DNA of 64,000 nt from Chitinophagales bacterium (GTDB lineage: Bacteria; Bacteroidota; Bacteroidia; Chitinophagales; JADJOU01). A program made the translations under genes and the position numbers. Under the pieces are notes generated by a model that worked only from the letters and a program-made list of their open reading frames with translations, was not told the origin of the DNA and searched no databases. This document shows, in pieces, positions 27,251 to 35,810 of this stretch (positions within the stretch are counted from its first letter, which is position 1; each line of letters opens with the position of its first letter). The stretch lies in assembly GCA_016787225.1 (NCBI GenBank), contig JAEUUY010000019.1:1-64000 (forward strand), read 5' to 3'.

Positions 27251-27814
27251 TTAAAGTGTGACTTCTTTTTTCCAAATAACTTCATTTTTCCCGTTTAATT
27301 GTGCTAATTTTCTGGATAATATAAAAAAATAATCACTCAATCTGTTTAAGAACTGTAGGGCTGTGTATAGGGACGGATGGCAAGTTTCGATATCCAATAA
27401 CGCTACGAGACTTCTTTCAGCCCTGCGACATACCGTTCTACAAATATGCGCTCTAGCTATCGATTCATGTCCACCTGGCAATATGAAATTAGTCATAGGC
27501 GCTAATTCAGATTCCATTTTATCCATTTGCATTTCTAGGCTGGTGATATCTTCACCCAATAGCTGTGGCAATTTGGCTATAAACTTTTCATCTACCGTGG
27601 CAACAACGGAGCCTATATTAAATAGAATATGTTGAATTTTTTCCAAATACAATCTCAAATCGTTTTTCTCTATACTTTCAATCAATGCACCTAGAAATGA
27701 GTTAAGTTCATCAATATTGCCATAGGCCTCTACTCTAATGTAACTTTTTTTTACTCTCTCACCACCAAATAGAGCGGTAGTTCCGTCGTCACCGGTTTTG
27801 GTATAAATTTTCAT
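27251..27814 (-). CDS. Cob(I)alamin adenosyltransferase, PduO type
   Basis: This enzyme transfers the 5'-deoxyadenosyl group of ATP to cobalamin, making adenosylcobalamin. The 187-aa helical-bundle protein shows the N-terminal ATP motif KIYTKTGDDGTTALFGG, the VEAYGNIDELNSFLG segment and the HICRTVCRRAER motif near 130. It is the MMAB/PduO type and not CobA/BtuR. It lies 12 bp after a 50-aa membrane protein gene. Confidence 0.94.
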   Translation of the reverse strand: MKIYTKTGDDGTTALFGGERVKKSYIRVEAYGNIDELNSFLGALIESIEKNDLRLYLEKIQHILFNIGSVVATVDEKFIAKLPQLLGEDITSLEMQMDKMESELAPMTNFILPGGHESIARAHICRTVCRRAERSLVALLDIETCHPSLYTALQFLNRLSDYFFILSRKLAQLNGKNEVIWKKEVTL

Positions 27815-27826
27815 TCGATTTGTTAC

Positions 27827-27979
27827 CTAGATAGCATCAAATCCCATAGTCAAACCTGTGAGTGCAAATGGCAATGGTATCCACACCCACTGTGGTACTA
27901 ATACTAGTGCAGCTAAACATGCTATAGTGCCAAGACCAAACATGAGCCAAGCTTTACCTCTTCCGTTTTCTTTATTCAT
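27827..27979 (-). CDS. 50-aa two-helix membrane micro-protein
   Basis: An ATG-initiated frame of 50 codons encodes a short polar start (MNKENGRGK) and two hydrophobic stretches (about residues 11-28 and 31-48) separated by PQ. It ends 12 bp before the adenosyltransferase ATG, and a TACATTTG -7 box lies about 35 bp upstream, so it is the first gene of that operon. I do not recognise a family. Confidence 0.55.
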   Translation of the reverse strand: MNKENGRGKAWLMFGLGTIACLAALVLVPQWVWIPLPFALTGLTMGFDAI

Positions 27980-28013
27980 ATATTAACGTTTTTAGTTTTT
28001 TCTAAATTTTCGG

Positions 28014-28021
28014 CAAATGTA
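28014..28021 (-). promoter_or_regulatory. -7 box of the adenosyltransferase operon
   Basis: On the minus strand TACATTTG matches TAnnTTTG and is followed by C, as is common. It lies 34 bp before the ATG of the 50-aa gene, right after the rpsT terminator. Confidence 0.65.
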
Positions 28022-28029
28022 ATTTTTTT

Positions 28030-28065
28030 TTTAAAAAAAAAGCAAGTTCATTTTGAACTTGCTTT
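28030..28065 (-). terminator. Terminator of rpsT
   Basis: AAAGCAAGTTCA (28039-28050) pairs with TGAACTTGCTTT (28054-28065), 12 bp with a 3-nt loop. On the minus strand the T-run follows, about 30 bp past the rpsT stop. This is a strong intrinsic terminator. Confidence 0.9.
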
Positions 28066-28095
28066 ATATGTTAAGATTGGGTGAATAAATCTTGG

Positions 28096-28350
28096 TTATG
28101 CAGCCTTGAGAACTTTTCGCATCAACTTAGATTTAATATTAGACGCTTTATTCTTATGAATAATATTCCTTTTTGCTAATTTATCTACTAGAGAAATGAC
28201 GCTAGATAATTTATCTTTTTGAGCATTATTGTCTTTTTCGTTCAATATTGCTCTAACTGCATTACGAGTAGTTTTAGCATAATATCGATTGTATAATCTT
28301 CTTTTGACAGCTTTTCTTGCCGCTTTTTTTGCATTTTTTGTGTTTGCCAT
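28096..28350 (-). CDS. rpsT: Ribosomal protein S20
   Basis: This 84-aa, very basic small-subunit protein starts MANTKNAKKAARKAVKRR and has the typical helical hairpin with LAKRNIIHKNKASNIKSKLMRKV near the end. It binds 16S rRNA early in 30S assembly. It is monocistronic, with its own promoter box and terminator. Confidence 0.97.
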   Translation of the reverse strand: MANTKNAKKAARKAVKRRLYNRYYAKTTRNAVRAILNEKDNNAQKDKLSSVISLVDKLAKRNIIHKNKASNIKSKLMRKVLKAA

Positions 28351-28378
28351 ATCTCTGAATCTTCAAATTTTGGGAGTG

Positions 28379-28386
28379 CAAATATA
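28379..28386 (-). promoter_or_regulatory. -7 box of rpsT
   Basis: The minus strand reads TATATTTG followed by C, an exact TAnnTTTG match 28 bp before the rpsT ATG. No clear -33 element is seen. Confidence 0.65.
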
Positions 28387-28397
28387 AAGAATAAATT

Positions 28398-28739
28398 TTA
28401 AATGAGAATCTTTTTCTTTCGATCAAAGTAGTCATTGATAAGAAATATCAAGATAACTACAGTGGATGAGGAGTATAATAAAAAGTTATATATCAATTCT
28501 TTAGGAACGAAAATGCTTATCTTATATTTTTCACTATATCCGAAAAAATAAATTAATAATATGCAAAATATCAAGGTGAAAAACAAAATAATATTGTCTT
28601 TTTTCTCAGCAAAAGATACTCGAAAACTTTTTTTAGGGGTATCTATAGACTTCATGACCCTATCCCTCATATTCTCATGGAATTGAATGGGGATAATTTG
28701 GTCTATATCTTGCTCAATAATTTTCTTAAAATTACTCAT
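28398..28739 (-). CDS. Small membrane protein coupled to the ECF sigma factor, possible anti-sigma factor
   Basis: This 113-aa protein has a soluble N-terminal region of about 45 residues and two membrane helices (about residues 50-68 and 82-102). I chose ATG 28739, which overlaps the sigma factor stop by 8 bp; a longer frame from 28775 is possible but would overlap more. Position and topology suggest an anti-sigma factor, but there is no zinc-binding HxxxCxxC motif, so this is inference. Confidence 0.6.
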   Translation of the reverse strand: MSNFKKIIEQDIDQIIPIQFHENMRDRVMKSIDTPKKSFRVSFAEKKDNIILFFTLIFCILLIYFFGYSEKYKISIFVPKELIYNFLLYSSSTVVILIFLINDYFDRKKKILI

Positions 28740-29268
28740 TGTGTGCAAATTTAATTGATTTCTGAACATACTCATTCATTTTTTTACGAGCTCTATGCAG
28801 CATCACTTTTACATTCACTTCGGTAGCTTGGGTAATTTGACTTATTTCCTTTATACTTTGATCTTGAAAGTAAAATAAATCGATGATCAACCGCTCTTTG
28901 TCTTGAAGTATTTGCAGTGCTTGCGCCACCAATTGCTCATTATTGGTATCTATCTCTTCGTTATAATCTTCCAGATTTTGCCCTATGTCACTAATTTCAT
29001 CAAAATATTTCTGATTATTCTTCACAGCCAAGGCTTTATTCACTACAATACGATATAACCAGGTTGAAAACTTAGATTCTCCCTTGAAATTTTTTAAGTT
29101 ATCATAAGCAGCTATAAATGATTCCTGCACAATATCTTGACAATCATCGCTATTTTTGACTATTCTATAGGCTACTGCAAAACTCATTTTGGCATATCTA
29201 TCCACTATATGCTTATACAGAGATGGCTCTCCTTTAAGGATTAAGGAAATAAGTTGGTGGTCTGTCAT
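28732..29268 (-). CDS. ECF-type RNA polymerase sigma factor
   Basis: This 178-aa protein has sigma region 2 (RYAKMSFAVAYRIVKNSDDCQDIVQESFIAAYDNLKNF, about residues 24-60, then FSTWLYRIVVNKA) and region 4 (LQDKERLIIDLFYFQDQSIKEISQITQATEVNVKVMLHRARKKM, about 117-162). It lies 22 bp after a membrane protein gene and overlaps the putative anti-sigma gene. Target promoters are unknown. Confidence 0.93.
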   Translation of the reverse strand: MTDHQLISLILKGEPSLYKHIVDRYAKMSFAVAYRIVKNSDDCQDIVQESFIAAYDNLKNFKGESKFSTWLYRIVVNKALAVKNNQKYFDEISDIGQNLEDYNEEIDTNNEQLVAQALQILQDKERLIIDLFYFQDQSIKEISQITQATEVNVKVMLHRARKKMNEYVQKSIKFAHNE

Positions 29269-29290
29269 GCTCTAGTCAGGCGGCCTTAGA

Positions 29291-29914
29291 TTACTTTATT
29301 TTTTCATTGTAATACCAAAATCCTGTTCCTAAAAGGATAAAAAGCATACCTATAAAATATCCAAATCCATCCATGACAGTTCCTATCAAAATAGAAATAC
29401 CCAAAGACCCAAAAACAATCGCATATTTTAATGTCTTTCGTTTATCATAGCTTGCTAATTCATCGGTACCAGATTCAATTTTGAACTTCCTTTCATTTTC
29501 AGAACGATTTATTTCTTCTAGGCTAAATCCTTTATTTAGAAGCGCCTCCCTCCATTTTCTTTTCTGATAGCTTCGAAAGGCTAAGTACCCAAACACCGAT
29601 AATATGGCTATAATTGGGATGAAAACTCCAATCTTATCTGTAAATCCTTCGGTTTTTATTTTTTCTAATTCTACTTGACTTTCAAAATATTCTTGCTTAG
29701 AATCATTTTTAAATTCTGCAGCTACATTCTCCATTTCTTCGTTTACTTCTTTGCTAATTTCGTCTAAAGTTTTGTTAATACTGTCATTTTCAGTAACTAT
29801 ACTTATCTGATAAGACTTTTTACCATTGGAAGTTGCAGTATCTAGGGTAATAGATGCTTGGTTTCCAATTTGTATTTTTGCAGTTGGTACTGAGAGCATT
29901 ATATTATTTTTCAT
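29291..29914 (-). CDS. Hypothetical membrane protein upstream of the ECF sigma gene
   Basis: This 207-aa protein has no clear signal peptide. A soluble N-terminal part (about 1-95) with a short coiled coil is followed by one membrane helix (96-113), a basic cytosolic stretch, and two closely spaced helices near 165-200. I do not recognise a family. Being the first gene of the sigma factor operon it may help sense the signal, but this is only context. Confidence 0.55.
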   Translation of the reverse strand: MKNNIMLSVPTAKIQIGNQASITLDTATSNGKKSYQISIVTENDSINKTLDEISKEVNEEMENVAAEFKNDSKQEYFESQVELEKIKTEGFTDKIGVFIPIIAILSVFGYLAFRSYQKRKWREALLNKGFSLEEINRSENERKFKIESGTDELASYDKRKTLKYAIVFGSLGISILIGTVMDGFGYFIGMLFILLGTGFWYYNEKIK

Positions 29915-30001
29915 GTGTTGGATTTTTAAATTAATAATCGTTGATATGATTATGGAAATCGAAGAAGGTTACAAACTAAGTTTAATTTTAGAATAAAACC
30001 C

Positions 30002-30030
30002 TTGTGAGTTTACATTTTTTTATATCTTTG
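30002..30030 (+). promoter_or_regulatory. Promoter of the Ig-like secreted protein gene
   Basis: TTG at 30002-30004, an 18-bp spacer and TATCTTTG at 30023-30030 match the Bacteroidota consensus. The -7 core and next bases (TTTGCGGATACAATAAT) are identical to those of the nuoA promoter. Confidence 0.75.
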
Positions 30031-30060
30031 CGGATACAATAATAAAAATTCTAATCCAAG

Positions 30061-32376
30061 ATGAGTAAATCTATACTTGAACTTAATTTTTTCAAGAAAT
30101 CTTTATCAATTCTATTCTTATCTATTATAACTTTAGTAGCTCAGTCTGCCATCAACATTATTACTCCTTTGCCTACTAATGTGACAAAGTGTGAAGGAGA
30201 TTCTCTTTCATTCAATATCTCTCTGACAAGTGATAATCCAGTAGATTATACTTGGAAGCGAAATGGAGGCGTTATCGGTAATAATAGCTCTAGTTTGTTA
30301 ATACCTATTCTAGCGATTACAGATACTGGTACTTATACTTGTGAAATAAAAGAACAAGTAACGGGTGTTACCAATATTCAAACATGTATAGTCGCTATAA
30401 ACAGAAAGCCTGTAATCGTGACACATCCAAATGGAACGACTTCTCCCATGTGTTTTGGTGCCAATTTAAGTTTAAACGCGAATGTTCAAAATGCGACAAT
30501 GGTATGGCGCAGAAATGGAGTAGTTCTATCTTCAGGTCCTGCTACTTATACCAAAATGGGCGTTACACTTTCAGATACTGGATTATATACGGTGCTAGCC
30601 AAGGCTCAAATTGGTTGTAAAGACACTGTAACCAACGGTTACCATATTGCAATTAAACAGCGAGCATTTATTATCGATACCCCAAAAGGTGCAAAATTAA
30701 GAGATAAGTCTCTTATCCTATCTGGTCCTGGTATGTCTCATGTTATGAAAATAAAAGTAGGAGGAGATGGCCCATTCGCTTATCAATGGTATAAAGATGG
30801 TGTAGCTATCCCTGGCGCAAATGCCGACAGTTTAAAGATTCATGAATTCATATCTATTCAGGATTCTGGATCCTATAGAGTTATAGTTAATACAACCTTA
30901 CCATGTCTAGATACACTTAGGAGTAAATTGGTTTTAGTGGAGCCTACTCTATGTCCCTTATTGCTAAAGCAGACGGATACCCTTTTAAACGCCTGTATGG
31001 GTGGACCTGCGATAATGGAGGTGAATGCATTAGGAGTGCATAGATATCAGTGGTTTAAAGTAAATAATAGTGGTACCCAAGATTCGTTAGAAGGAGCTAT
31101 TTATAATCGATTCATGATAGCTAACGCAGATTCTACTTCACCTGGTTTTTATAATTTAGTGATGTATAAGGACCCGAGTATAACTGGAGACTGTCAAGAA
31201 AAGGATTTATTCAAGAGAATTAAAGTCGTGCTCAATCCACGTCAAACAGTGACTGTTCACCCCATGCCTAATGCTAGTTGCAACGCCACATCGCATACGC
31301 TGATGGTACGTGGTAAAAATGCTACCATGTATCAGTGGTACAAAAATGGGGTAGCCATTCCTGGTGCTACCGACAGCAACTATACTGTAAGTCCAGTAAC
31401 TTTATCACCAGATGAGTATAAGGCTCATGTGAGAAATCCTTACTGTACAGATGAACCGTCAAATGCTGTGTTAGTTAGACAATTAAATCCAAATAATGCG
31501 GTTCGTTTAGCTATTAGTGATAAATTAAATTTACTAGAACAGTGCACAGATAATGGAGGATGGACATATTATGCTCATGAGGGCAATAGACAAGAATTAC
31601 TTTTAGCGATTAAAAAGAATGGAAATAATATCCTATTTTCTCCAGATGTGAGATTTACTGGTGGATTTATCAAAGAATTAGAGCCAGAAGCTACGCAAAA
31701 TAAAGTAATCTTAATGGGTCTGAGAATGTTTACAATAAAACTTCAAAATCCATTGATGGATACAGTAAAAAATCCATATTCAGTAAGATTTTTCTACAAC
31801 GAAGGTCCTTCAGAAAAAGGTCTATTTATAAGCACTATTCAAGCTAGAAGAAATGCCTTAGTTCCCACAAATCAGTTTTCAACTGATTTACCATTAAATG
31901 AACTCTCATTTGTCACTTCGACACAAAACGAAATGACAAGTGCATTGATTTTAGGTGAAACTAAATCTCCAATTAAATTCCCTTATCAAATCGTTGTAGA
32001 TAAAACTATGGGATACCAAAATGGTATAGCCTACGTTGATGTCAATAATATGGTTACTTCGAAAGGAGGTGGTACTTTTTATTTCCATTATCAAAGAAAG
32101 GCATCTAGTGGAATTGAGTCTCAAGTAAAATCTAACTTTGATATTTATCCAATTCCATCCAATGGTAATTTCTCAATTAAGTTAAATGAAATGTTAAAAA
32201 ATGAGGTTCAAGTAAGAGTCCTCGATTTATTAGGTAAAGAGGTCAAAACATTTACAATAGAAAAATTTGAAACTATAAAAAATATAGACTGCACAAATCT
32301 TCCTGCTGGGAATTATTTTCTCAACATAGACAATGGTACAGAGCAGTTTAACAAGAAAATAACTATCGCTAGGTAG
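30061..32376 (+). CDS. Secreted Ig-like repeat protein with T9SS sorting tail
   Basis: This 771-aa protein has an N-terminal hydrophobic signal region, then several Ig-like modules. The modules begin with TKCEGDSLSFNI and end in DTGTYTCEI-like strands; two carry the closely related segment YQWYK(D/N)GVAIPGA near residues 241 and 424. A less repetitive region follows (about 480-680). The C-terminal about 80 residues form a type A T9SS sorting domain (FDIYPIPSNGNF, VRVLDLLGKEV, LPAGNYFLNI). It is expected on the cell surface or outside; an adhesin-like role is inferred. It has its own promoter and terminator. Confidence 0.85.
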   Translation: MSKSILELNFFKKSLSILFLSIITLVAQSAINIITPLPTNVTKCEGDSLSFNISLTSDNPVDYTWKRNGGVIGNNSSSLLIPILAITDTGTYTCEIKEQVTGVTNIQTCIVAINRKPVIVTHPNGTTSPMCFGANLSLNANVQNATMVWRRNGVVLSSGPATYTKMGVTLSDTGLYTVLAKAQIGCKDTVTNGYHIAIKQRAFIIDTPKGAKLRDKSLILSGPGMSHVMKIKVGGDGPFAYQWYKDGVAIPGANADSLKIHEFISIQDSGSYRVIVNTTLPCLDTLRSKLVLVEPTLCPLLLKQTDTLLNACMGGPAIMEVNALGVHRYQWFKVNNSGTQDSLEGAIYNRFMIANADSTSPGFYNLVMYKDPSITGDCQEKDLFKRIKVVLNPRQTVTVHPMPNASCNATSHTLMVRGKNATMYQWYKNGVAIPGATDSNYTVSPVTLSPDEYKAHVRNPYCTDEPSNAVLVRQLNPNNAVRLAISDKLNLLEQCTDNGGWTYYAHEGNRQELLLAIKKNGNNILFSPDVRFTGGFIKELEPEATQNKVILMGLRMFTIKLQNPLMDTVKNPYSVRFFYNEGPSEKGLFISTIQARRNALVPTNQFSTDLPLNELSFVTSTQNEMTSALILGETKSPIKFPYQIVVDKTMGYQNGIAYVDVNNMVTSKGGGTFYFHYQRKASSGIESQVKSNFDIYPIPSNGNFSIKLNEMLKNEVQVRVLDLLGKEVKTFTIEKFETIKNIDCTNLPAGNYFLNIDNGTEQFNKKITIAR

Positions 32377-32406
32377 TTGTTTTAATACTAATTTATGTTT
32401 AAGTGG

Positions 32407-32440
32407 AGGGATAGACGCAAGTCTATCCCTTTTCTTTTTA
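32407..32440 (+). terminator. Terminator of the Ig-like protein gene
   Basis: AGGGATAGAC (32407-32416) pairs perfectly with GTCTATCCCT (32421-32430), loop GCAA, followed by TTTCTTTTTA. It lies 30 bp past the stop. Confidence 0.88.
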
Positions 32441-32448
32441 TGTTGTTT

Positions 32449-32578
32449 TAATACCGTAAGCGTATTAGTAATAGTCCAATGTCGCATGGCTCATTGCACT
32501 AAACGAATACAGCTACGGCATTTACCATAGCAAGGTTTTAAAATGGGTTGGGCCATTTTAAAACCGCTATTGGTATTA
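32449..32578. repeat. About 130-bp palindromic element
   Basis: The ends TAATACC (32449-32455) and GGTATTA (32572-32578) are inverted copies, with GCG (32460-32462) and CGC (32565-32567) inside. A perfect 13-bp hairpin (32534-32546 with 32553-32565, 6-nt loop) sits near the right end. No gene or T-run is present. It has the shape of a small mobile or REP/MITE-like palindrome, or of a structured RNA. Confidence 0.5.
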
Positions 32579-32652
32579 CAATTTATATTTTTTGGTTAGA
32601 ATCTTTTTGCAATACCATGACTATCAATTGTTTTTGCTTTTTTCAGCAAACC

Positions 32653-33747
32653 CTAATTTAGTTTTGCAATCTCAAGCGCAGTTATAGGACTTAAAGAAAC
32701 CCCCATTCCATTGCAGTTCATCGCATAGATCGTATTTTGACCTAATTGTAATATTTTGGGCAATTTGTTTTCAGTAAAAGCCATAATTCCAGACCACTGT
32801 TGTTCAATTTCCAATCTTTTATTTGGGGAGATAATAGTGTGAAGCTTGTTAATCAAGTCCTCTTGAATCTTTTGATTTAATTCAAACTCTGTAGTAGACT
32901 CTTTTTCAAAATCTAAATGCCGTCCTCCGCCAAATAATATTCTATTCCCTACATTTCTGAAATAGTAATACCCCTCATGAAAATGAAAACAGCCTTTCCA
33001 TGGCAAATCTAAGACTGGTTCTGTAATAAGCACTTGTCCGCGTCCAGGTTTTATAAGCAAACTCTGATCTGGCAAAAAGGCATTGGTACAGAAAATTAAT
33101 TTGTTAGTATTTACCTTCGTTTTACCATTCACTTCAAGAGTTACCTCTTCGCCAGAATTATAGTCTGTAATTTCAGAATTTGAGAAAAAACTTATATTTC
33201 TAGAACGTATCCGTCGATGCAGGGCCAATATCAATTTCCCACTATGCAGCTGGCCTTCAAGTGAATTATATAAAAGCTGTTTTACTTCGTTACCAAATCC
33301 AAAATCACATAACCTATTCTTAACCAATTGGAAAACGACCTGTCCAAATATTGGATAAAGGAAATCATTCACTTCGTCTATAATCTTCGAATCAATTTTG
33401 TCATCAAACAATAACTCGTAACCACCATAATTGTGGTAATCTATTTCGTCACCAATTAGTGACTGTATCGCCTGAATTCCAAGCCAACGATTTTTAATAA
33501 TTTCTAAAGTTTTTTTATCTCCCCATTGTTTTCTATCTGTTAATATCTCTGTAAGGCTGCCAAAGCAGGCAAAGCCAGCATTGCGGCTAGTAGCACCCGA
33601 AGCGTATAACTCTCTTTCATAGATAGCGATTTTAGCATTTGGATATTTCAATGACAATTCATAGGCTGTCCATAACCCTAGTATGCCACCGCCTATTATG
33701 GAGATGTCATTTTGAAGTAGGGAGTCTGTTTCCCAAAAACTTGGCAT
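32653..33747 (-). CDS. FAD-dependent oxidoreductase, DAO family
   Basis: This 364-aa protein belongs to the glycine/D-amino-acid oxidase fold. The FAD motif ISIIGGGILGLWTAYEL is at residues about 16-32, ASGATSRNAGFACFG follows as in sarcosine or glycine oxidases, and GRGQVLITEPV and the C-terminal NCNGMGVSLSP close the FAD site. The substrate is probably an amine or amino acid. It begins 3 bp after the GT2 gene and is the last gene of a seven-gene run. Confidence 0.82.
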   Translation of the reverse strand: MPSFWETDSLLQNDISIIGGGILGLWTAYELSLKYPNAKIAIYERELYASGATSRNAGFACFGSLTEILTDRKQWGDKKTLEIIKNRWLGIQAIQSLIGDEIDYHNYGGYELLFDDKIDSKIIDEVNDFLYPIFGQVVFQLVKNRLCDFGFGNEVKQLLYNSLEGQLHSGKLILALHRRIRSRNISFFSNSEITDYNSGEEVTLEVNGKTKVNTNKLIFCTNAFLPDQSLLIKPGRGQVLITEPVLDLPWKGCFHFHEGYYYFRNVGNRILFGGGRHLDFEKESTTEFELNQKIQEDLINKLHTIISPNKRLEIEQQWSGIMAFTENKLPKILQLGQNTIYAMNCNGMGVSLSPITALEIAKLN

Positions 33748-33750
33748 AAT

Positions 33751-34479
33751 TTATCTTTGATAGGAATCAAAAATAGAATTCCATTTTAACTTGAGAACAC
33801 CAAGTATGGCTTCTTGAATAATATTCCCCGACATTTTCGAAACTCCTTCTTCACGGTCTTTGAACCAAATAGGTACCTCGACTATTTTATAACCTAGTAA
33901 ATAGGCAGCGTATTTCATTTGAATCTGAAATGCATAACCCTTAAAGGTAATTTTATCAAAATTCAAATTTTCGAGAAACTTCTTTTTATAGCATACAAAG
34001 CCAGCAGTAGTATCGTTTACTGGCAGAAAAGTAATCATTCGCGCATATATGGATGCTCCTCGAGACAAAAATATTCTTCTTTTAGGCCAATTATAAACAC
34101 CCCCACCATCAATATACCGAGACCCGACAGCAACATCTGCTCCATCCAAAATAGCTTGGCGAAGTCGCGGTAAATCTTCAGGATTATGAGAAAAATCACA
34201 ATCCATCTCGCAAACCATTTCATAGCCACGCTCTAGTGCCCACTTAAATCCTGTAATGTAGGCTGTACCCAATCCTAGCTTGCCTTCCCGCTGTATTAAG
34301 TGTAGTTGATCAGGAAATTTTTGTTGCATTTCTTTGACCAAATCAGCCGTACCATCAGGAGAATTATCATCTATAATTAACAAATCGAAACCCGCATTAA
34401 GAGAAAATACTTTCTCTATCATTTGTATTACATTATCCTGCTCATTATAAGTAGGAATTATTACTAAGCAATCATTCAC
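33751..34479 (-). CDS. GT2 glycosyltransferase, polyprenol-phosphate mannose synthase-like
   Basis: This 242-aa GT-A enzyme probably transfers a hexose from a nucleotide sugar to polyprenyl phosphate. It shows IIPTYNEQDN at residues 7-16, the first Asp site LLIIDDNSPDGTADLV, the DxD motif MDCDFSHNPEDLP, and the GSRYIDGGGVYNWPKRRIFLS segment typical of Dpm1-like enzymes. There is no C-terminal membrane domain, so it is of the short soluble type. It lies 39 bp after the exonuclease gene. The lipid-linked sugar could feed GT-C enzymes such as those at 8227 or 23883. Confidence 0.88.
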   Translation of the reverse strand: MNDCLVIIPTYNEQDNVIQMIEKVFSLNAGFDLLIIDDNSPDGTADLVKEMQQKFPDQLHLIQREGKLGLGTAYITGFKWALERGYEMVCEMDCDFSHNPEDLPRLRQAILDGADVAVGSRYIDGGGVYNWPKRRIFLSRGASIYARMITFLPVNDTTAGFVCYKKKFLENLNFDKITFKGYAFQIQMKYAAYLLGYKIVEVPIWFKDREEGVSKMSGNIIQEAILGVLKLKWNSIFDSYQR

Positions 34480-34518
34480 AATACAAATATAAAAGATAAT
34501 ATAACTATAGACATATAA

Positions 34519-35292
34519 TTATGATAATGGAATTCCTAGCTCGTTGCAAACTTGTTTTAATTTAGCCTTGGTATGTAATCCGAAATCTGCTTGGTACATC
34601 CATCTAAAATAGCCTCTATCTTTTTCATAAATATCTTGAAATCGCATATCTTTATATTTGCCAAAGCAGAGATAGTATTGATTGTCTTTTTTGAGAATAC
34701 GTTTGGCATTATCCAAATGACCACTAGCGGTATGTGAAAATGTTTTAGAGATATAGGCGATATCATTTATAATATCAGGGTAGCGCTCAAGCTGAGCTTT
34801 GAATATTTCGTAGGTAGCTTCTACATCGGCCTCTGCAGTGTGTGCATTGATGAGTTCTTTCTCACAGTAAAATTGATATGCAGCAGATAGATCTCGCTTC
34901 TCTTTGGCGTGAAAAATGGATTGCACATCAATATTATTCTTTTCTTCAATAAATAAATCAATACCGCATCGCAACATTTCTTCTTGTAGCATAGGTATGT
35001 CGAATCTATTCGAATTATAACCTGCTAAATCAGCATCTTTGAGAAATTCTTCAATTTCCTTAGCTATTTCAGAAAACTTAGGAGCATCTTGCACGCGTTC
35101 GTTCGTAATGCCGTGTATAGCTGCTACCTCAGTAGGTATAGGTATTGTAGGATTTACTAGATAGTAAAGTGTTTTTCTACCTTGGTCGGGCAATATTTTA
35201 AGAATTGAGATTTCTACAATTCTATCTTTGGTTATATCAAGACCTGTAGTTTCTAGGTCGAAAAAAGCGAGAGGTCGAGAGAGATTGAGCAT
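34519..35292 (-). CDS. DnaQ-like 3'-5' exonuclease
   Basis: This 257-aa protein has a DEDDh exonuclease domain: FFDLETTGLD (exo I), a central GYNSRFDIPML (exo II) and HTAEADVEATYEI (exo III with catalytic His). After about residue 195 it has a small C-terminal domain (YLCFGKYKDMRFQDIYEKDRGYFRWM) like that of ExoX. Probable roles are DNA repair or proofreading in trans. Its start shares one base with the stop of the DinB-like gene. Confidence 0.88.
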   Translation of the reverse strand: MLNLSRPLAFFDLETTGLDITKDRIVEISILKILPDQGRKTLYYLVNPTIPIPTEVAAIHGITNERVQDAPKFSEIAKEIEEFLKDADLAGYNSNRFDIPMLQEEMLRCGIDLFIEEKNNIDVQSIFHAKEKRDLSAAYQFYCEKELINAHTAEADVEATYEIFKAQLERYPDIINDIAYISKTFSHTASGHLDNAKRILKKDNQYYLCFGKYKDMRFQDIYEKDRGYFRWMYQADFGLHTKAKLKQVCNELGIPLS

Positions 35293-35810
35293 TATATGTT
35301 ATTTAAATATTTATCTTGAATGACATTTCTATGGTGCATTTCGTGCGCTAAAATTGCGAATCCCATAGCTGCTACCTGAGTGTCATACCCGTTAGCATTT
35401 CCAACCTTAGCGAGATCTATGGGAGAAAATTGTGAAAATATATGATGAGTATATTTCACCTGTATATCTATAGATTTTAAGAGCTTCTCCTTCGATAAAT
35501 CAGCTTCACGAATACACGCAGCATACTCGTCGGGTTCCCAGCCCATAAGGGGCTTCTCCTCACCTCGCACAGTGCTGAGTGCTCGATAGCAGAATATTAA
35601 TTCCGCATCTAACCAGTGCTGGACTATTTTCTGAATACTCCATTTATCTTGAGCGTAGCTATAGCTCCATAGCGCTTCAGGTATGTTTTTATAAAATTCT
35701 AATATCATGGGTCGCTGCTCTAGCATGCGAAGCAGGGGAATATCCTGCGCTAGTTTTTTATACGCCTCTGCATAGTATGGTGCATAAAATTGTAAATCGG
35801 TGACCAGCAT
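35292..35810 (-). CDS. DinB-like protein
   Basis: This 172-aa four-helix-bundle protein of the DinB/YfiT superfamily has conserved His at WLDAELIF-preceding VQHW and the C-terminal HEMHHRNVIQD. The His triad would bind a metal. Members are thiol-dependent transferases or of unknown function. One base overlaps with each neighbour (purM and the exonuclease gene), so translation is coupled. Confidence 0.82.
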   Translation of the reverse strand: MLVTDLQFYAPYYAEAYKKLAQDIPLLRMLEQRPMILEFYKNIPEALWSYSYAQDKWSIQKIVQHWLDAELIFCYRALSTVRGEEKPLMGWEPDEYAACIREADLSKEKLLKSIDIQVKYTHHIFSQFSPIDLAKVGNANGYDTQVAAMGFAILAHEMHHRNVIQDKYLNNI

